Source of the DNA: Pirellulaceae bacterium
Lineage (GTDB): Bacteria > Planctomycetota > Planctomycetia > Pirellulales > Pirellulaceae
Direction of reading: 5' to 3'
NCBI GenBank assembly: GCA_029243025.1
Contig: JAQWSU010000045.1
Coordinates: forward strand, 558,001 to 622,000
Length of the DNA stretch: 64,000 bases
Each line of letters begins with the position of its first letter. Position 1 is the first letter of the stretch. The position numbers were made by a program, and so were the translations under genes. Shown here in pieces: positions 36,829-45,206 of this stretch. Below the pieces are notes generated by a model. The model did no database searches, was not told where the DNA came from, and was given only the letters and a program-made list of their open reading frames with translations.

Positions 36829-39519
36829 TTAGAAGGTGAATTCAGGATTAACCCAATAGGTCTCATCACCTTGGGCAGATTTCTGCGACTCGACACGCAG
36901 CACGATTTTTTTTGCCTTCTCGGGTAAAGGAATACTAATTGGAATCGTGCGCCCGCGTGTCTTAACCAGACCGCTTGAGAATTTCTTTCCGTCGACCTGG
37001 ACCACAAACTCTGCCCCGTCAGTGGAGTCGGCATTCAAGACAGCGACAGCACGAAACATCTTCGCACCCTCAGGCACATCGTACTCCACCATCGAAGGTG
37101 CGTGTGCCCAGAGAAAACGAGATATGGGCTGCCGCCCTAAACGCGGCAGCTCATGGATCGGTCCAACGCTGGCGGATGTGTTCTCATTGATACCCAAACC
37201 TCCGTAGCCACCCTTGGATGCATTTGGATGAAGAACGGTAACATCAAGTAAGCGTTCTTGCCTCCCAATAGCGGCGGAAATCTCATTCAAGATTTTGCGT
37301 GTCGGTCCGGTTTGTGCCACCGGTAGACCGACCAAGCTCAATTGGTACCAATGGCGAGCTCTTTCCAACGCGTGCAATGGAACAAGCCCCTTCCCTTTGC
37401 GGGCGTAGGTTTGCCAGCTCTTGGCAACCTGTTTTCGATCCTCCGCATTTCGTGGATTGGCCAAATCTGCCGCCGCCAATTTACGCAACGCGGCGTCCTG
37501 CCCCAATTTAAGATGCGGGAGACCGGCCTCAAAATCACCTTTTGTAAAACAAAGGAATTTTCCAACGGTGGCATTCGCAGCAGGGTCATCGGAGTTTTCT
37601 ACAAGCCGATCGCGTGCCTCTTGCGATGCTTCAAAATCGTTTGCAATCGACTTGATTTTCTCGCGATGCCGACTTAACCGCGTGCGCAACGAAGCATTTC
37701 GCGTCAGTCGCCCGCCAATCGAGTTTGCGAGATCCGAAAATCGATTCGCACTACTATAATCGTCACCCGAAACCCCCAGCTCCGAAATATGCAAAGCAGC
37801 ATCGACTAGACCGCCACGCTGATCGCGTTTGGACGAGCGACTAAGACGTTGAAGGAAATCGAACTGAAGATCTCCCTGATTTACCCGATAGCGTTCACTC
37901 AACAAATCAATGGCCGCCAACCCTGTCTCAAGGTCCTGGTCGATTAGCGAGAGTCGGGCAGCTTCTTTCAACAACACGAATTGAGCATCGGGGCGATCAT
38001 CTTCTTCGCGGGCAATCTCCAAGCAACGAGCTGCCTCCGACTCCAACATATCCTGTTTCTTTAACTCTTGGCGGGTTGCTGTTTGCACCGCTGCAGCCGG
38101 TACGGGGAGACGAGAATCATTCGTTTGACCCGTTTTCGTTCTTTCCAAATTTTCATCATCGGAGGTGGGTACGGCAACGACCTTACCGTGATCCTCGCCG
38201 GTGACCATTTCCAGGGCGCGAACGATAAAATCTGCGTCGAATCCATGGCTTTCCGCTCGCTTGAGATATTCTTGCCCTCGCGTAATATCGCCAAACTTGT
38301 CGATAAGTAAAAAGTTGCCAATCCACCGCCAACCAACTGGAGCGGCCTGCTTGAATCGATGCTCAACCAAGCTAATCGCAAGCTCCACATCCAACGCCTG
38401 AGTCGGTAGATCAAACTTCTTGATCTGCCCATTCACGGTCTCCAAAGTTATCTGCAAAGAGTCTACCTGCCTTACCGTCACCGTCTCACCTCGGTACGAC
38501 AGAGTTGTGCCTTTTTGCAACGCCGATTTCGCTTCGTCGACCGACTGCCAAAATCGCTGCATGTTGTAAAGTAAAAGCTTAGCCCGATCGTATTTTTGTC
38601 GATCGCGAACGGTATCGAATTGCTGTGCTCGTTTTGCCGCAGTAACAGCCGCTTTCAGATTTCGATTTGAAAGCTCAAGCAGAACAGCCTCAAACGGATC
38701 CTTTGCTGAAAATTCCGGACGTGGTCCAGCGGTCATTCGAACTGGCGCCCAGGGCTCCGGTGGGTTGACCTGATCAGCTTCGGTTTCACCACCGCTTGTT
38801 TCTGAAACTGAATCCGAGGGCTGTTCTTGAGTCTCAGCATCGGGCTTAGATGGATTTATCGCTTCGACTTCGGATCTTTCTTCGCGATTCTCTTCGGTTG
38901 GACTTTCTTCGGCTTGCAGCTGCTCTTCGACTCCATCATCTGCCGGTGCTACTTTTTCGTCCTGTTTCGTTGACTGCTCGAATTCGACCAGATCTTTCCC
39001 TGCAACCGAGTTGCGATCAGCTGAATGATTGATAAAACGAAATGTCACCATAGCAATCAAGATAACGAGCGAAATAACGAGCACGACAGTCGGTAATCGC
39101 CGACCCAGATTCCCTTTGCGAATACTCCGCCCGGGACGGTTTAATACCCCCTGATCTTGCTCTGAAACAACGATCTCCGGCCGATTCCCGTTGCTAAACG
39201 AATCCAATTCGGGATCCCAAGGGGGCGGTGCGTCAGGCGATTCGGTTTCTCGGAGGCGACGGTCGTATTCTGACTTTTTCTCCGGATCGAGCAGACAAAC
39301 CTTGGCAGCGGACACTTCGTTCAGTAACCGCTCAGACAAATCAACATTCTTACCCTGTTGATAAGTGCGCAGATGGGCCATTTGACGATCCGCAGCCGTC
39401 GCAATCACTTCGCGATTCGACTCGAATGTCTCGATACCAAGTAGCCGATAATGGCTTGGCGGTCTCGCGAGATCACGAATTCCCAGCCATTGATGATAGG
39501 GATCAAAACTGTCGGGCAT
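36829..39519 (-). CDS. Membrane protein with planctomycete J-like domain and C-terminal NPCBM domain
   Basis: The 896-residue protein starts with the planctomycete J-like module (about 1-92): 'DPYHQWLGIRDLARPPSHYR', 'AADRQMAHLRTYQQG', 'LLNEVSAAKVCLLDPEKKSE'. A transmembrane helix (about 143-164) follows. Then come an acidic E/S/P-rich linker, a helical middle (about 260-760), and an NPCBM-type beta domain at the end ('YDVPEGAKMFRAVAVLNADS', 'ETYWVNPEF'). NPCBM domains usually bind glycans. The arrangement suggests that the J-like end is cytoplasmic and the glycan-binding end is outside. It may detect or hold the exopolysaccharide, but that is inference from position. It is convergent with the O-antigen-ligase-like gene. 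Confidence 0.87.
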   Translation of the reverse strand: MPDSFDPYHQWLGIRDLARPPSHYRLLGIETFESNREVIATAADRQMAHLRTYQQGKNVDLSERLLNEVSAAKVCLLDPEKKSEYDRRLRETESPDAPPPWDPELDSFSNGNRPEIVVSEQDQGVLNRPGRSIRKGNLGRRLPTVVLVISLVILIAMVTFRFINHSADRNSVAGKDLVEFEQSTKQDEKVAPADDGVEEQLQAEESPTEENREERSEVEAINPSKPDAETQEQPSDSVSETSGGETEADQVNPPEPWAPVRMTAGPRPEFSAKDPFEAVLLELSNRNLKAAVTAAKRAQQFDTVRDRQKYDRAKLLLYNMQRFWQSVDEAKSALQKGTTLSYRGETVTVRQVDSLQITLETVNGQIKKFDLPTQALDVELAISLVEHRFKQAAPVGWRWIGNFLLIDKFGDITRGQEYLKRAESHGFDADFIVRALEMVTGEDHGKVVAVPTSDDENLERTKTGQTNDSRLPVPAAAVQTATRQELKKQDMLESEAARCLEIAREEDDRPDAQFVLLKEAARLSLIDQDLETGLAAIDLLSERYRVNQGDLQFDFLQRLSRSSKRDQRGGLVDAALHISELGVSGDDYSSANRFSDLANSIGGRLTRNASLRTRLSRHREKIKSIANDFEASQEARDRLVENSDDPAANATVGKFLCFTKGDFEAGLPHLKLGQDAALRKLAAADLANPRNAEDRKQVAKSWQTYARKGKGLVPLHALERARHWYQLSLVGLPVAQTGPTRKILNEISAAIGRQERLLDVTVLHPNASKGGYGGLGINENTSASVGPIHELPRLGRQPISRFLWAHAPSMVEYDVPEGAKMFRAVAVLNADSTDGAEFVVQVDGKKFSSGLVKTRGRTIPISIPLPEKAKKIVLRVESQKSAQGDETYWVNPEFTF

Positions 39520-39766
39520 GTTTGCCAGCCTGACGCTCTATTGAGCGACCTAAAACGAGCTGCGTCTCTTTTTGCCGCATGGTGCAAACCTACCCCGATG
39601 ATAAGCTCCGAGCTTAAGAAAGTCACGCCATGTGGATCACGGCAAGCAAATCCCTTGAGGATCAACGCTTGCCAATCCGGATGCCATTCAAGAGCGAACA
39701 ACAACAGGCTGCCAGCACCGATCAGTCAGCAACGCAGAGATTCTCAATCATTGTCAGCCGTGCGAA

Positions 39767-40777
39767 TTAATAGTCACCGGCGGACAATGTCGTGTTGAGC
39801 TGCGACGGAATCGGTGTTTGCTGCCAACTTTTCCCACCTTGGCGAGGGTGACGGGCTTGCGATCGCGACGCGGTAAGTAATTGAGCATAGACATTCGGGG
39901 CAACGTCCTCCGATAAAAAGCTCGCATGCGAGTCACAAAAAACAACGTTCACGCCACCACTGTGATTACTGGATGGACGAGCAAATGAAGCCATCTCAGA
40001 AACGTTGTTTCCTTGGGACGCCTCAAGCAGCTGTTTATCGGTCAGGCGATCACTACCTTTGTTGATCTTGTAGAGCCGACCCTCTGTGGGACGCTCATTC
40101 TCTTCCATCCACCTATCCTGAAGGGTCCAGACAATTCCGTGGAGACCTTCTTCAAGCGATGGCCAGTTGACTGCATTTAAATTTTCGGCCAACAGCAACG
40201 TGGAACTCGTCCCGTCGTTTTTTCCAAGGTAGCCAAGATCCACTTTGGACTGCGAATAATTATTGCGGATGACATGCCCAATTCCGTTTGCTCGCAAGTC
40301 GTTCCAACGTTCGGGGCTGTCGCCAAACTCACGATCCCAGATCCCCGCATTGATCACGTAGCTCAATCGCCCCGGTATTGCTGAACCATCGCTCGGATCA
40401 CTCGGGCAGGTCATGATTTCCAGCTCAAGAGAATAACGGCTTGGATCGTTTGGATTAGTCGCATTTTGGTCGTTTACAACCAGGTCCCAAACATTCTGCT
40501 TTTCGATGTAAGGCAATAACTTGGCGACCCATGACACTGGCAATTGATTGCCTGAATTGGTCGTTACCAAGTTGACTCGCCCTGGAAAATATTTCTTTGA
40601 CGTCTCATGCTGAATCACCGCTTGACCGACGCCGCGAACGTTGTTGAGACACTGCGTTTTACGGGCTGATTCCCTAGCGAAGTTCACAGCAGGTATCAAC
40701 AGCGCAACGAGTATACCAATGATGGCAATTACGACGAGCAATTCCACGAGTGTGAAACCTCGGTTCTTCTTCAGCAT
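39767..40777 (-). CDS. DUF1559 protein with type II/IV prepilin N-terminus
   Basis: The 336-residue protein begins with a prepilin signal (KKNRGFTLVELLVVIAIIGI), cleaved and N-methylated before Phe in the family. The pilin helix runs to about residue 30. The C-terminal region has the H-x9-D motif of DUF1559 in 'SNHSGGVNVVFCDSHASFL', here D-S rather than D-G. Planctomycetes have many such proteins, and their role in secretion or pseudopilus assembly is unproven. It lies alone between the NPCBM protein and wecC. Confidence 0.93.
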   Translation of the reverse strand: MLKKNRGFTLVELLVVIAIIGILVALLIPAVNFARESARKTQCLNNVRGVGQAVIQHETSKKYFPGRVNLVTTNSGNQLPVSWVAKLLPYIEKQNVWDLVVNDQNATNPNDPSRYSLELEIMTCPSDPSDGSAIPGRLSYVINAGIWDREFGDSPERWNDLRANGIGHVIRNNYSQSKVDLGYLGKNDGTSSTLLLAENLNAVNWPSLEEGLHGIVWTLQDRWMEENERPTEGRLYKINKGSDRLTDKQLLEASQGNNVSEMASFARPSSNHSGGVNVVFCDSHASFLSEDVAPNVYAQLLTASRSQARHPRQGGKSWQQTPIPSQLNTTLSAGDY

Positions 40778-40972
40778 GATCTCTATTCCTTGGACTGCGG
40801 GTGACTCAAGGCCCCTCGAACACCAACATTAATTATCACAAAAGACCGCTCATTTGTCGAGCGAAACCAGAGGCCCACCGTCAACCGCGTCACGCTGAAC
40901 CTAACAATCACCTCAGTCCAAAATCGACTTAGACGTCAAGTTTTGGATACGTCAACGGTGAGCTTGGACAGC

Positions 40973-42229
40973 CTAGCGCCAGATACCACGGGTATCGACA
41001 ATCACTTTTTCCTGCAAAATGCGACGCGGGACCGCTCTGAATTGTCGGTGATCTGTCAGCAAAACCACGATGTGACTCTGCTCCAAAACGTCGGCCAAGT
41101 CATACAAGGGAAACTCAGAGAATGTCTTTGAGGATACGTAAGGGTCGCAGGCCATCACCTCACCAATACTTTTTTCTCGTAGCGCCTGGACAATCTCCAG
41201 TGACGGACTCTCTCGCAAATCATCGACATCCGACTTATAAGTCAGTCCCAGACAACCAATTTTAGGAGCGGCAAATTGCTCTGCAAGCTCCGCAATATGC
41301 TTCACGATATGATGTGGTTTTTGATCGTTGACTTCTCGGGCCATCCGGATCAAAGGCGTATTCTCCGGATCGGTGTGCACGAGAAACCAGGGGTCGACGC
41401 TGATGCAATGTCCACCCACTCCTGGACCGGGTGAAAGGATATTTACGCGTGGATGCCGGTTGGCGAGCTCAATGATTTCCCAAGGATCAATTCCCAAGCG
41501 GTCAGCCAGCATTGAGAGTTCATTGGCAAAAGCGATGTTGACATCGCGGTAGGAGTTTTCGACCAACTTCGTCACTTCGGCTGCAATCGCACTCGTCGCG
41601 AGTACGTTGCCGTTGACAAAGGATTCGTAAAAAGTTTTTGCCTTCTCAGTGCACGCATCGGTAACGCCACCGACGACGCGATCGTTTTGCACCACTTCCA
41701 GGAGAATCCGACCGGGTAATACTCGCTCCGGACAGTGCGCCACAAAAACGTCTTCACCCACCGTGAGTTCCGGTGGAATCGCGTTGGGAACGACGATTGT
41801 CTCGGTTGTTTGCGGCGGACTGGTCGACTCCAGAATAATCAGGTTCCCAGGCTGGACATGCGGTTGGATCGCTTTCGATGCCTGTTCGACGTAAGAAAGG
41901 TCGGGGGAATGGTCGGGGCGGATCGGCGTCGGAACACAGAGAATAAAAATATCCGCGGGTTGAGGCTCGTAGCCGGCCTTCAGTTGTCCGCTGTTCACCG
42001 CAGAACGAACAACAATGTCGAGGTCGGGCTCTTCGATGTGAATACGACCATCGTTAATAGTGTCCACAACATCAGCTCGGACATCCATCCCAAAGACGTG
42101 AAAGCCCTTCGTCGCCAATACACTTGCTGTGGGCAAACCGATATAACCAAGTCCGACGACGCAGACCCGTATTTCGGAGGGTACAAGCGTTTCAGGCATA
42201 GAGGAAGATAAGTTCATTTCAAGTTTCAT
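40973..42229 (-). CDS. wecC: UDP-N-acetyl-D-mannosamine dehydrogenase
   Basis: This 418-residue NAD enzyme oxidises UDP-ManNAc to UDP-ManNAcA. It has 'VCVVGLGYIGLPTASVLATK', 'CVPTPIRPDHSPDLSYVEQA', 'LESTSPPQTTE', 'CPERVLPGR', 'NSYRDVNIAFANELSML' and the catalytic Cys in 'GGHCISVDPW'. The start overlaps the wecB stop (ATGA), which fixes coupling; in-frame ATG codons at residues 5 and 11 are also possible starts. With wecB it makes the uronic sugar that the AsnB-like protein may amidate. Confidence 0.93.
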   Translation of the reverse strand: MKLEMNLSSSMPETLVPSEIRVCVVGLGYIGLPTASVLATKGFHVFGMDVRADVVDTINDGRIHIEEPDLDIVVRSAVNSGQLKAGYEPQPADIFILCVPTPIRPDHSPDLSYVEQASKAIQPHVQPGNLIILESTSPPQTTETIVVPNAIPPELTVGEDVFVAHCPERVLPGRILLEVVQNDRVVGGVTDACTEKAKTFYESFVNGNVLATSAIAAEVTKLVENSYRDVNIAFANELSMLADRLGIDPWEIIELANRHPRVNILSPGPGVGGHCISVDPWFLVHTDPENTPLIRMAREVNDQKPHHIVKHIAELAEQFAAPKIGCLGLTYKSDVDDLRESPSLEIVQALREKSIGEVMACDPYVSSKTFSEFPLYDLADVLEQSHIVVLLTDHRQFRAVPRRILQEKVIVDTRGIWR

Positions 42230-43356
42230 GATTGCCAGTTTTGTTTTAGCATGAGATCAACGATACGTTTTGCAGCCTGCCCATCTCCATATGGATTTTC
42301 ATCGATTTGATGCCGCGAGTATTCAACCGCATCATCCAACAAGGCCGAAATTCGAGCGATGATTCGCTCCGCGGATGTGCCCACAAGCTCCACCGCACCA
42401 GCATCCATCGCCTCGGGCCTCTCAGTCGTTTCTCGCATGACCAAAATCGGTTTTTTCAGCGAGGGAGCTTCCTCTTGAACACCACCCGAATCTGTCAGGA
42501 TAACGCTGCTTCGATCCATTAGCCAGACAAACTCAGGGTAGGGGGCTGGCTCGACAAGATGTATATTGGCGTGATCTCCAAGAATCTCAAAAACAGGCCC
42601 GCGAACATTTGGATTAAGGTGCACCGGGTAAACGAATTCCACCTCGGGGTAGCGATCAGCTAAGGTTCCAATCGACTTACAGATATCTTGAAATCCATCG
42701 CCAAAGTTCTCCCGACGATGTCCGGTGATCAAAACCATTCGGTGGTCGCCAAGCTGAGCGTATTTTTCGCGCCACTGCTGATCATTCGCTCGCTCGCGTT
42801 CCACGGCCCAGAGCAAGGCGTCAATCACCGTATTTCCAGTAACGTGCACCGAACTTGGATCAATCTTCTCATCGAGTAGATTTTTTGCTGAACGAGCCGT
42901 TGGCGCGCAATGCAATGTGGCAATTAGACTCGTGATACAACGATTCATTTCCTCCGGCCATGGTGCCCGCATGTTCCCAGTACGCAGTCCGGCTTCCACA
43001 TGCACTAAAGGCACATGACGATAGAAGGCTACGAGTGAGGCAGCCATCACGGTCGTGGTATCGCCTTGAGCGACGATACAGTCGGGTTGCCGCTGCTCCA
43101 CCACTTGGTCAAGTCCCTGGACACAACGCGCAGTCAGCTGAGCAAGTGTTTGATTGGGTTGCATCAATTGTAGGTCCACATCTGCTTTCAGCCCAAAATA
43201 ATCGGTCACCTGCTGCAACATTTCTCGATGCTGGCCAGTCAAACAGATGACTGTTTCAATGTCTTCTGGACGATTGAGGCACTCCCGCACGACGGGAGCC
43301 ATCTTGATGGCCTCAGGACGCGTTCCAAAAATGAGCAAAGCTTTCAACTTGGACAT
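42226..43356 (-). CDS. wecB: UDP-N-acetylglucosamine 2-epimerase (non-hydrolysing)
   Basis: The 376-residue GT-B-fold enzyme interconverts UDP-GlcNAc and UDP-ManNAc. Family motifs are 'GTRPEAIKMAPVV', 'QGDTTTVMAASLVAFY', 'HVEAGLRTGNMRAPWPEEMN', 'GHRRENFG', 'DSGGVQEEAPSL' and 'RETTERPEA'. The stop overlaps wecC. It is sixth in the operon that begins at 48669. The UDP-ManNAc made here is the wecC substrate. Confidence 0.94.
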   Translation of the reverse strand: MSKLKALLIFGTRPEAIKMAPVVRECLNRPEDIETVICLTGQHREMLQQVTDYFGLKADVDLQLMQPNQTLAQLTARCVQGLDQVVEQRQPDCIVAQGDTTTVMAASLVAFYRHVPLVHVEAGLRTGNMRAPWPEEMNRCITSLIATLHCAPTARSAKNLLDEKIDPSSVHVTGNTVIDALLWAVERERANDQQWREKYAQLGDHRMVLITGHRRENFGDGFQDICKSIGTLADRYPEVEFVYPVHLNPNVRGPVFEILGDHANIHLVEPAPYPEFVWLMDRSSVILTDSGGVQEEAPSLKKPILVMRETTERPEAMDAGAVELVGTSAERIIARISALLDDAVEYSRHQIDENPYGDGQAAKRIVDLMLKQNWQS

Positions 43357-43495
43357 GGGTTGTTCTGACGCCTATTTGGTGGAAGGTTTTGCGGAAAGTA
43401 TACGTCTTGGCAACGAATGGCGACGGCCGAATGCGCGGTCAACGAATATCATTATCCTCTCGACCAGCACCAACGCTGCACAGGTTAATTTAGCC

Positions 43496-44134
43496 TTAAT
43501 CCATACGCCGCACCTGCCGTCCTGGCACGCCAAACACGAGTGTCGACTCGGCCGCATCACGCATGCAGGCAGAATTCGCGGATAGCTTGGCGTTTCGATG
43601 CATTTTACAACCGGGAGCCACTGTACCGTGTGTACTGATATAAACCTGCTCTTCAAGCGTCACAAAGCCATTGAGTGTGGCATACGGCGCTAATAAGCAC
43701 ATCCGCCCAACTCGACAATCATGGCCCACGGAGGCGTAATAATTCAAATGAACATGAAAGTCCAGTTCTGCCGCATTGGAAACGGTCGCAAAGGGATAAA
43801 TCACCGCACCCTCGCCAATCTTTGCGGTGGTCGCGACCTGAGCCTTGGGATGGATGAAGGAAACGAACTGCCCTCCCTTTCCCGTGACCGCATCAACGGT
43901 TCGTCGCCTAGCTTCCATGTGACCGATCGCCAAGAGAAATCGATCATTCGGCTCTGGTTGGTAGTCTTCCGGTGCCGCTAGAACGGGAGCCTCGATCTGC
44001 CACTGACTCAAGTTGCCGTCATCGTTCGCAAGAAACCCCTTCAAGCGATACTCATCTTGAGAAAACACGTGCCACAACATTTCGTGCAATTCTCGCCCGA
44101 AGCCACCAGCGCCGATTATGATAAGTTCCAACAT
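43496..44134 (-). CDS. NeuD/PglD-type sugar acyltransferase
   Basis: The 212-residue protein has the small N-terminal Rossmann-like domain of the NeuD/PglD family ('LELIIIGAGGFGRELHEMLW'). A left-handed beta-helix of hexapeptide repeats follows ('IGEGAVIYPFATVSNAAELD', 'LNYYASVGHDCRVGRMCLLA'), with the active-site His in 'SVGHDCR'. These trimeric enzymes use acetyl-CoA, sometimes acyl-ACP, to acylate an amino sugar. The neighbouring acyl carrier protein makes an ACP donor worth testing. It lies between the SDR reductase and wecB. Confidence 0.9.
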   Translation of the reverse strand: MLELIIIGAGGFGRELHEMLWHVFSQDEYRLKGFLANDDGNLSQWQIEAPVLAAPEDYQPEPNDRFLLAIGHMEARRRTVDAVTGKGGQFVSFIHPKAQVATTAKIGEGAVIYPFATVSNAAELDFHVHLNYYASVGHDCRVGRMCLLAPYATLNGFVTLEEQVYISTHGTVAPGCKMHRNAKLSANSACMRDAAESTLVFGVPGRQVRRMD

Positions 44135-44176
44135 GGCGTTTCAAATCAATTGAAGTAATCGCTAACTTCTAGAAGA

Positions 44177-44911
44177 CTAAACGGAAGCACCACCATCGAT
44201 TGCAATAACTTGCCCGGTGACAAATCCACTCGCAGGCATCAACAGAAACTTGACCCACGGCACCACATCCTCGGCCGTTCCCAAACGTTCCAAAGGTGTT
44301 CTACGTACGATCTGAGCCTTGCGTTCTGGACTCAGCGAATTCGACATGTCGGTTTCCATGTAACCCGGCGCAATTGCATTGACGCGAATATTCCTGGAGC
44401 CCAACTCTCGGGCCATCGCCTGGGTCATCCCCACCATACCCGCCTTCGTCGCTGCGTAACCGACCAACCCGGAAAAACCTCTCAATGCAATCACGGAAGA
44501 AACGTTGAGAATATTTCCGGAACCTTGCGTCAACATCAACCGGGTGCACTCTTTCGACAGAACAAGTGCGGCCTTGAGATTGATCGCTAACATCCGATCT
44601 AAATCTTCCTCGTGAGCAAGTGCTAGGACACCGTCCACCGCGACCGCTGCATTGTTGATCAGTGCGTTTATCTCTCCAAACCGCTTATTCGCATCCTGCA
44701 CAAATTGTCTCAACCTTTCCGACTGCAAGGCGTCAACTTCTTGGTAAAATAAACGATCTCCGTACTGCGACGACACATCATCGATAAAAGTCGTTCTTTT
44801 CCGACTGAATGTGGCCACGCGACAACCGTCCTCAAGCAGCGCCTGCACGATCGCTTGCCCTAAACCGCGGCTGCCACCTGAGATTAGTATGGATTGGTCC
44901 ACTTGTTTCAC
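44177..44911 (-). CDS. FabG-like short-chain reductase
   Basis: The 244-residue classical SDR has 'ISGGSRGLGQAIVQALLE', the NNAA motif at about 86-89, S138/S139, catalytic Y152 and K156 in 'GYAATKAG', and 'NIRVNAIAPGYMETDMS'. This is the 3-oxoacyl-ACP reductase pattern. Directly upstream is an acyl carrier protein gene (21 bp gap), so a ketoacyl-ACP substrate is plausible. A polyol or sugar substrate cannot be excluded. Confidence 0.9.
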   Translation of the reverse strand: MKQVDQSILISGGSRGLGQAIVQALLEDGCRVATFSRKRTTFIDDVSSQYGDRLFYQEVDALQSERLRQFVQDANKRFGEINALINNAAVAVDGVLALAHEEDLDRMLAINLKAALVLSKECTRLMLTQGSGNILNVSSVIALRGFSGLVGYAATKAGMVGMTQAMARELGSRNIRVNAIAPGYMETDMSNSLSPERKAQIVRRTPLERLGTAEDVVPWVKFLLMPASGFVTGQVIAIDGGASV

Positions 44912-44932
44912 TTTCCGAGGATTCCCGGCTGA

Positions 44933-45193
44933 TCAAGACGCATTCATCGCACTGCGATAGATTTCAACCAACTCACCGACAGTCTGTACCGCCTGGGCTC
45001 CACTCCGAAACGGATCGACTCCCAGCGATTGTTCAAGCCCAACCACCATCACAGCTAAATCCAACGAATCCAGACCGATTGTGTCCATAAACGTGTCCGC
45101 ATCGGCAATCTCACGAGCATCACGGCCCGAATCGGTTAAGATTCGATTGATCACACCAGTAATCGTCTTTTTGATATCTACCTGTTCAGTCAT
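44933..45193 (-). CDS. Acyl carrier protein
   Basis: The 86-residue four-helix protein carries the phosphopantetheine site Ser43 in 'DTIGLDSLDLAVMV'. It has the usual acidic helix II and Leu/Val packing. This is an extra ACP in a polysaccharide operon, not next to fatty-acid synthase genes, so it probably carries an acyl or beta-hydroxyacyl group for glycan decoration. It lies 13 bp after the glycosyltransferase fusion and 21 bp before the FabG-like gene. Confidence 0.92.
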   Translation of the reverse strand: MTEQVDIKKTITGVINRILTDSGRDAREIADADTFMDTIGLDSLDLAVMVVGLEQSLGVDPFRSGAQAVQTVGELVEIYRSAMNAS

Positions 45194-45206
45194 TCATTCC
45201 TTGCCT

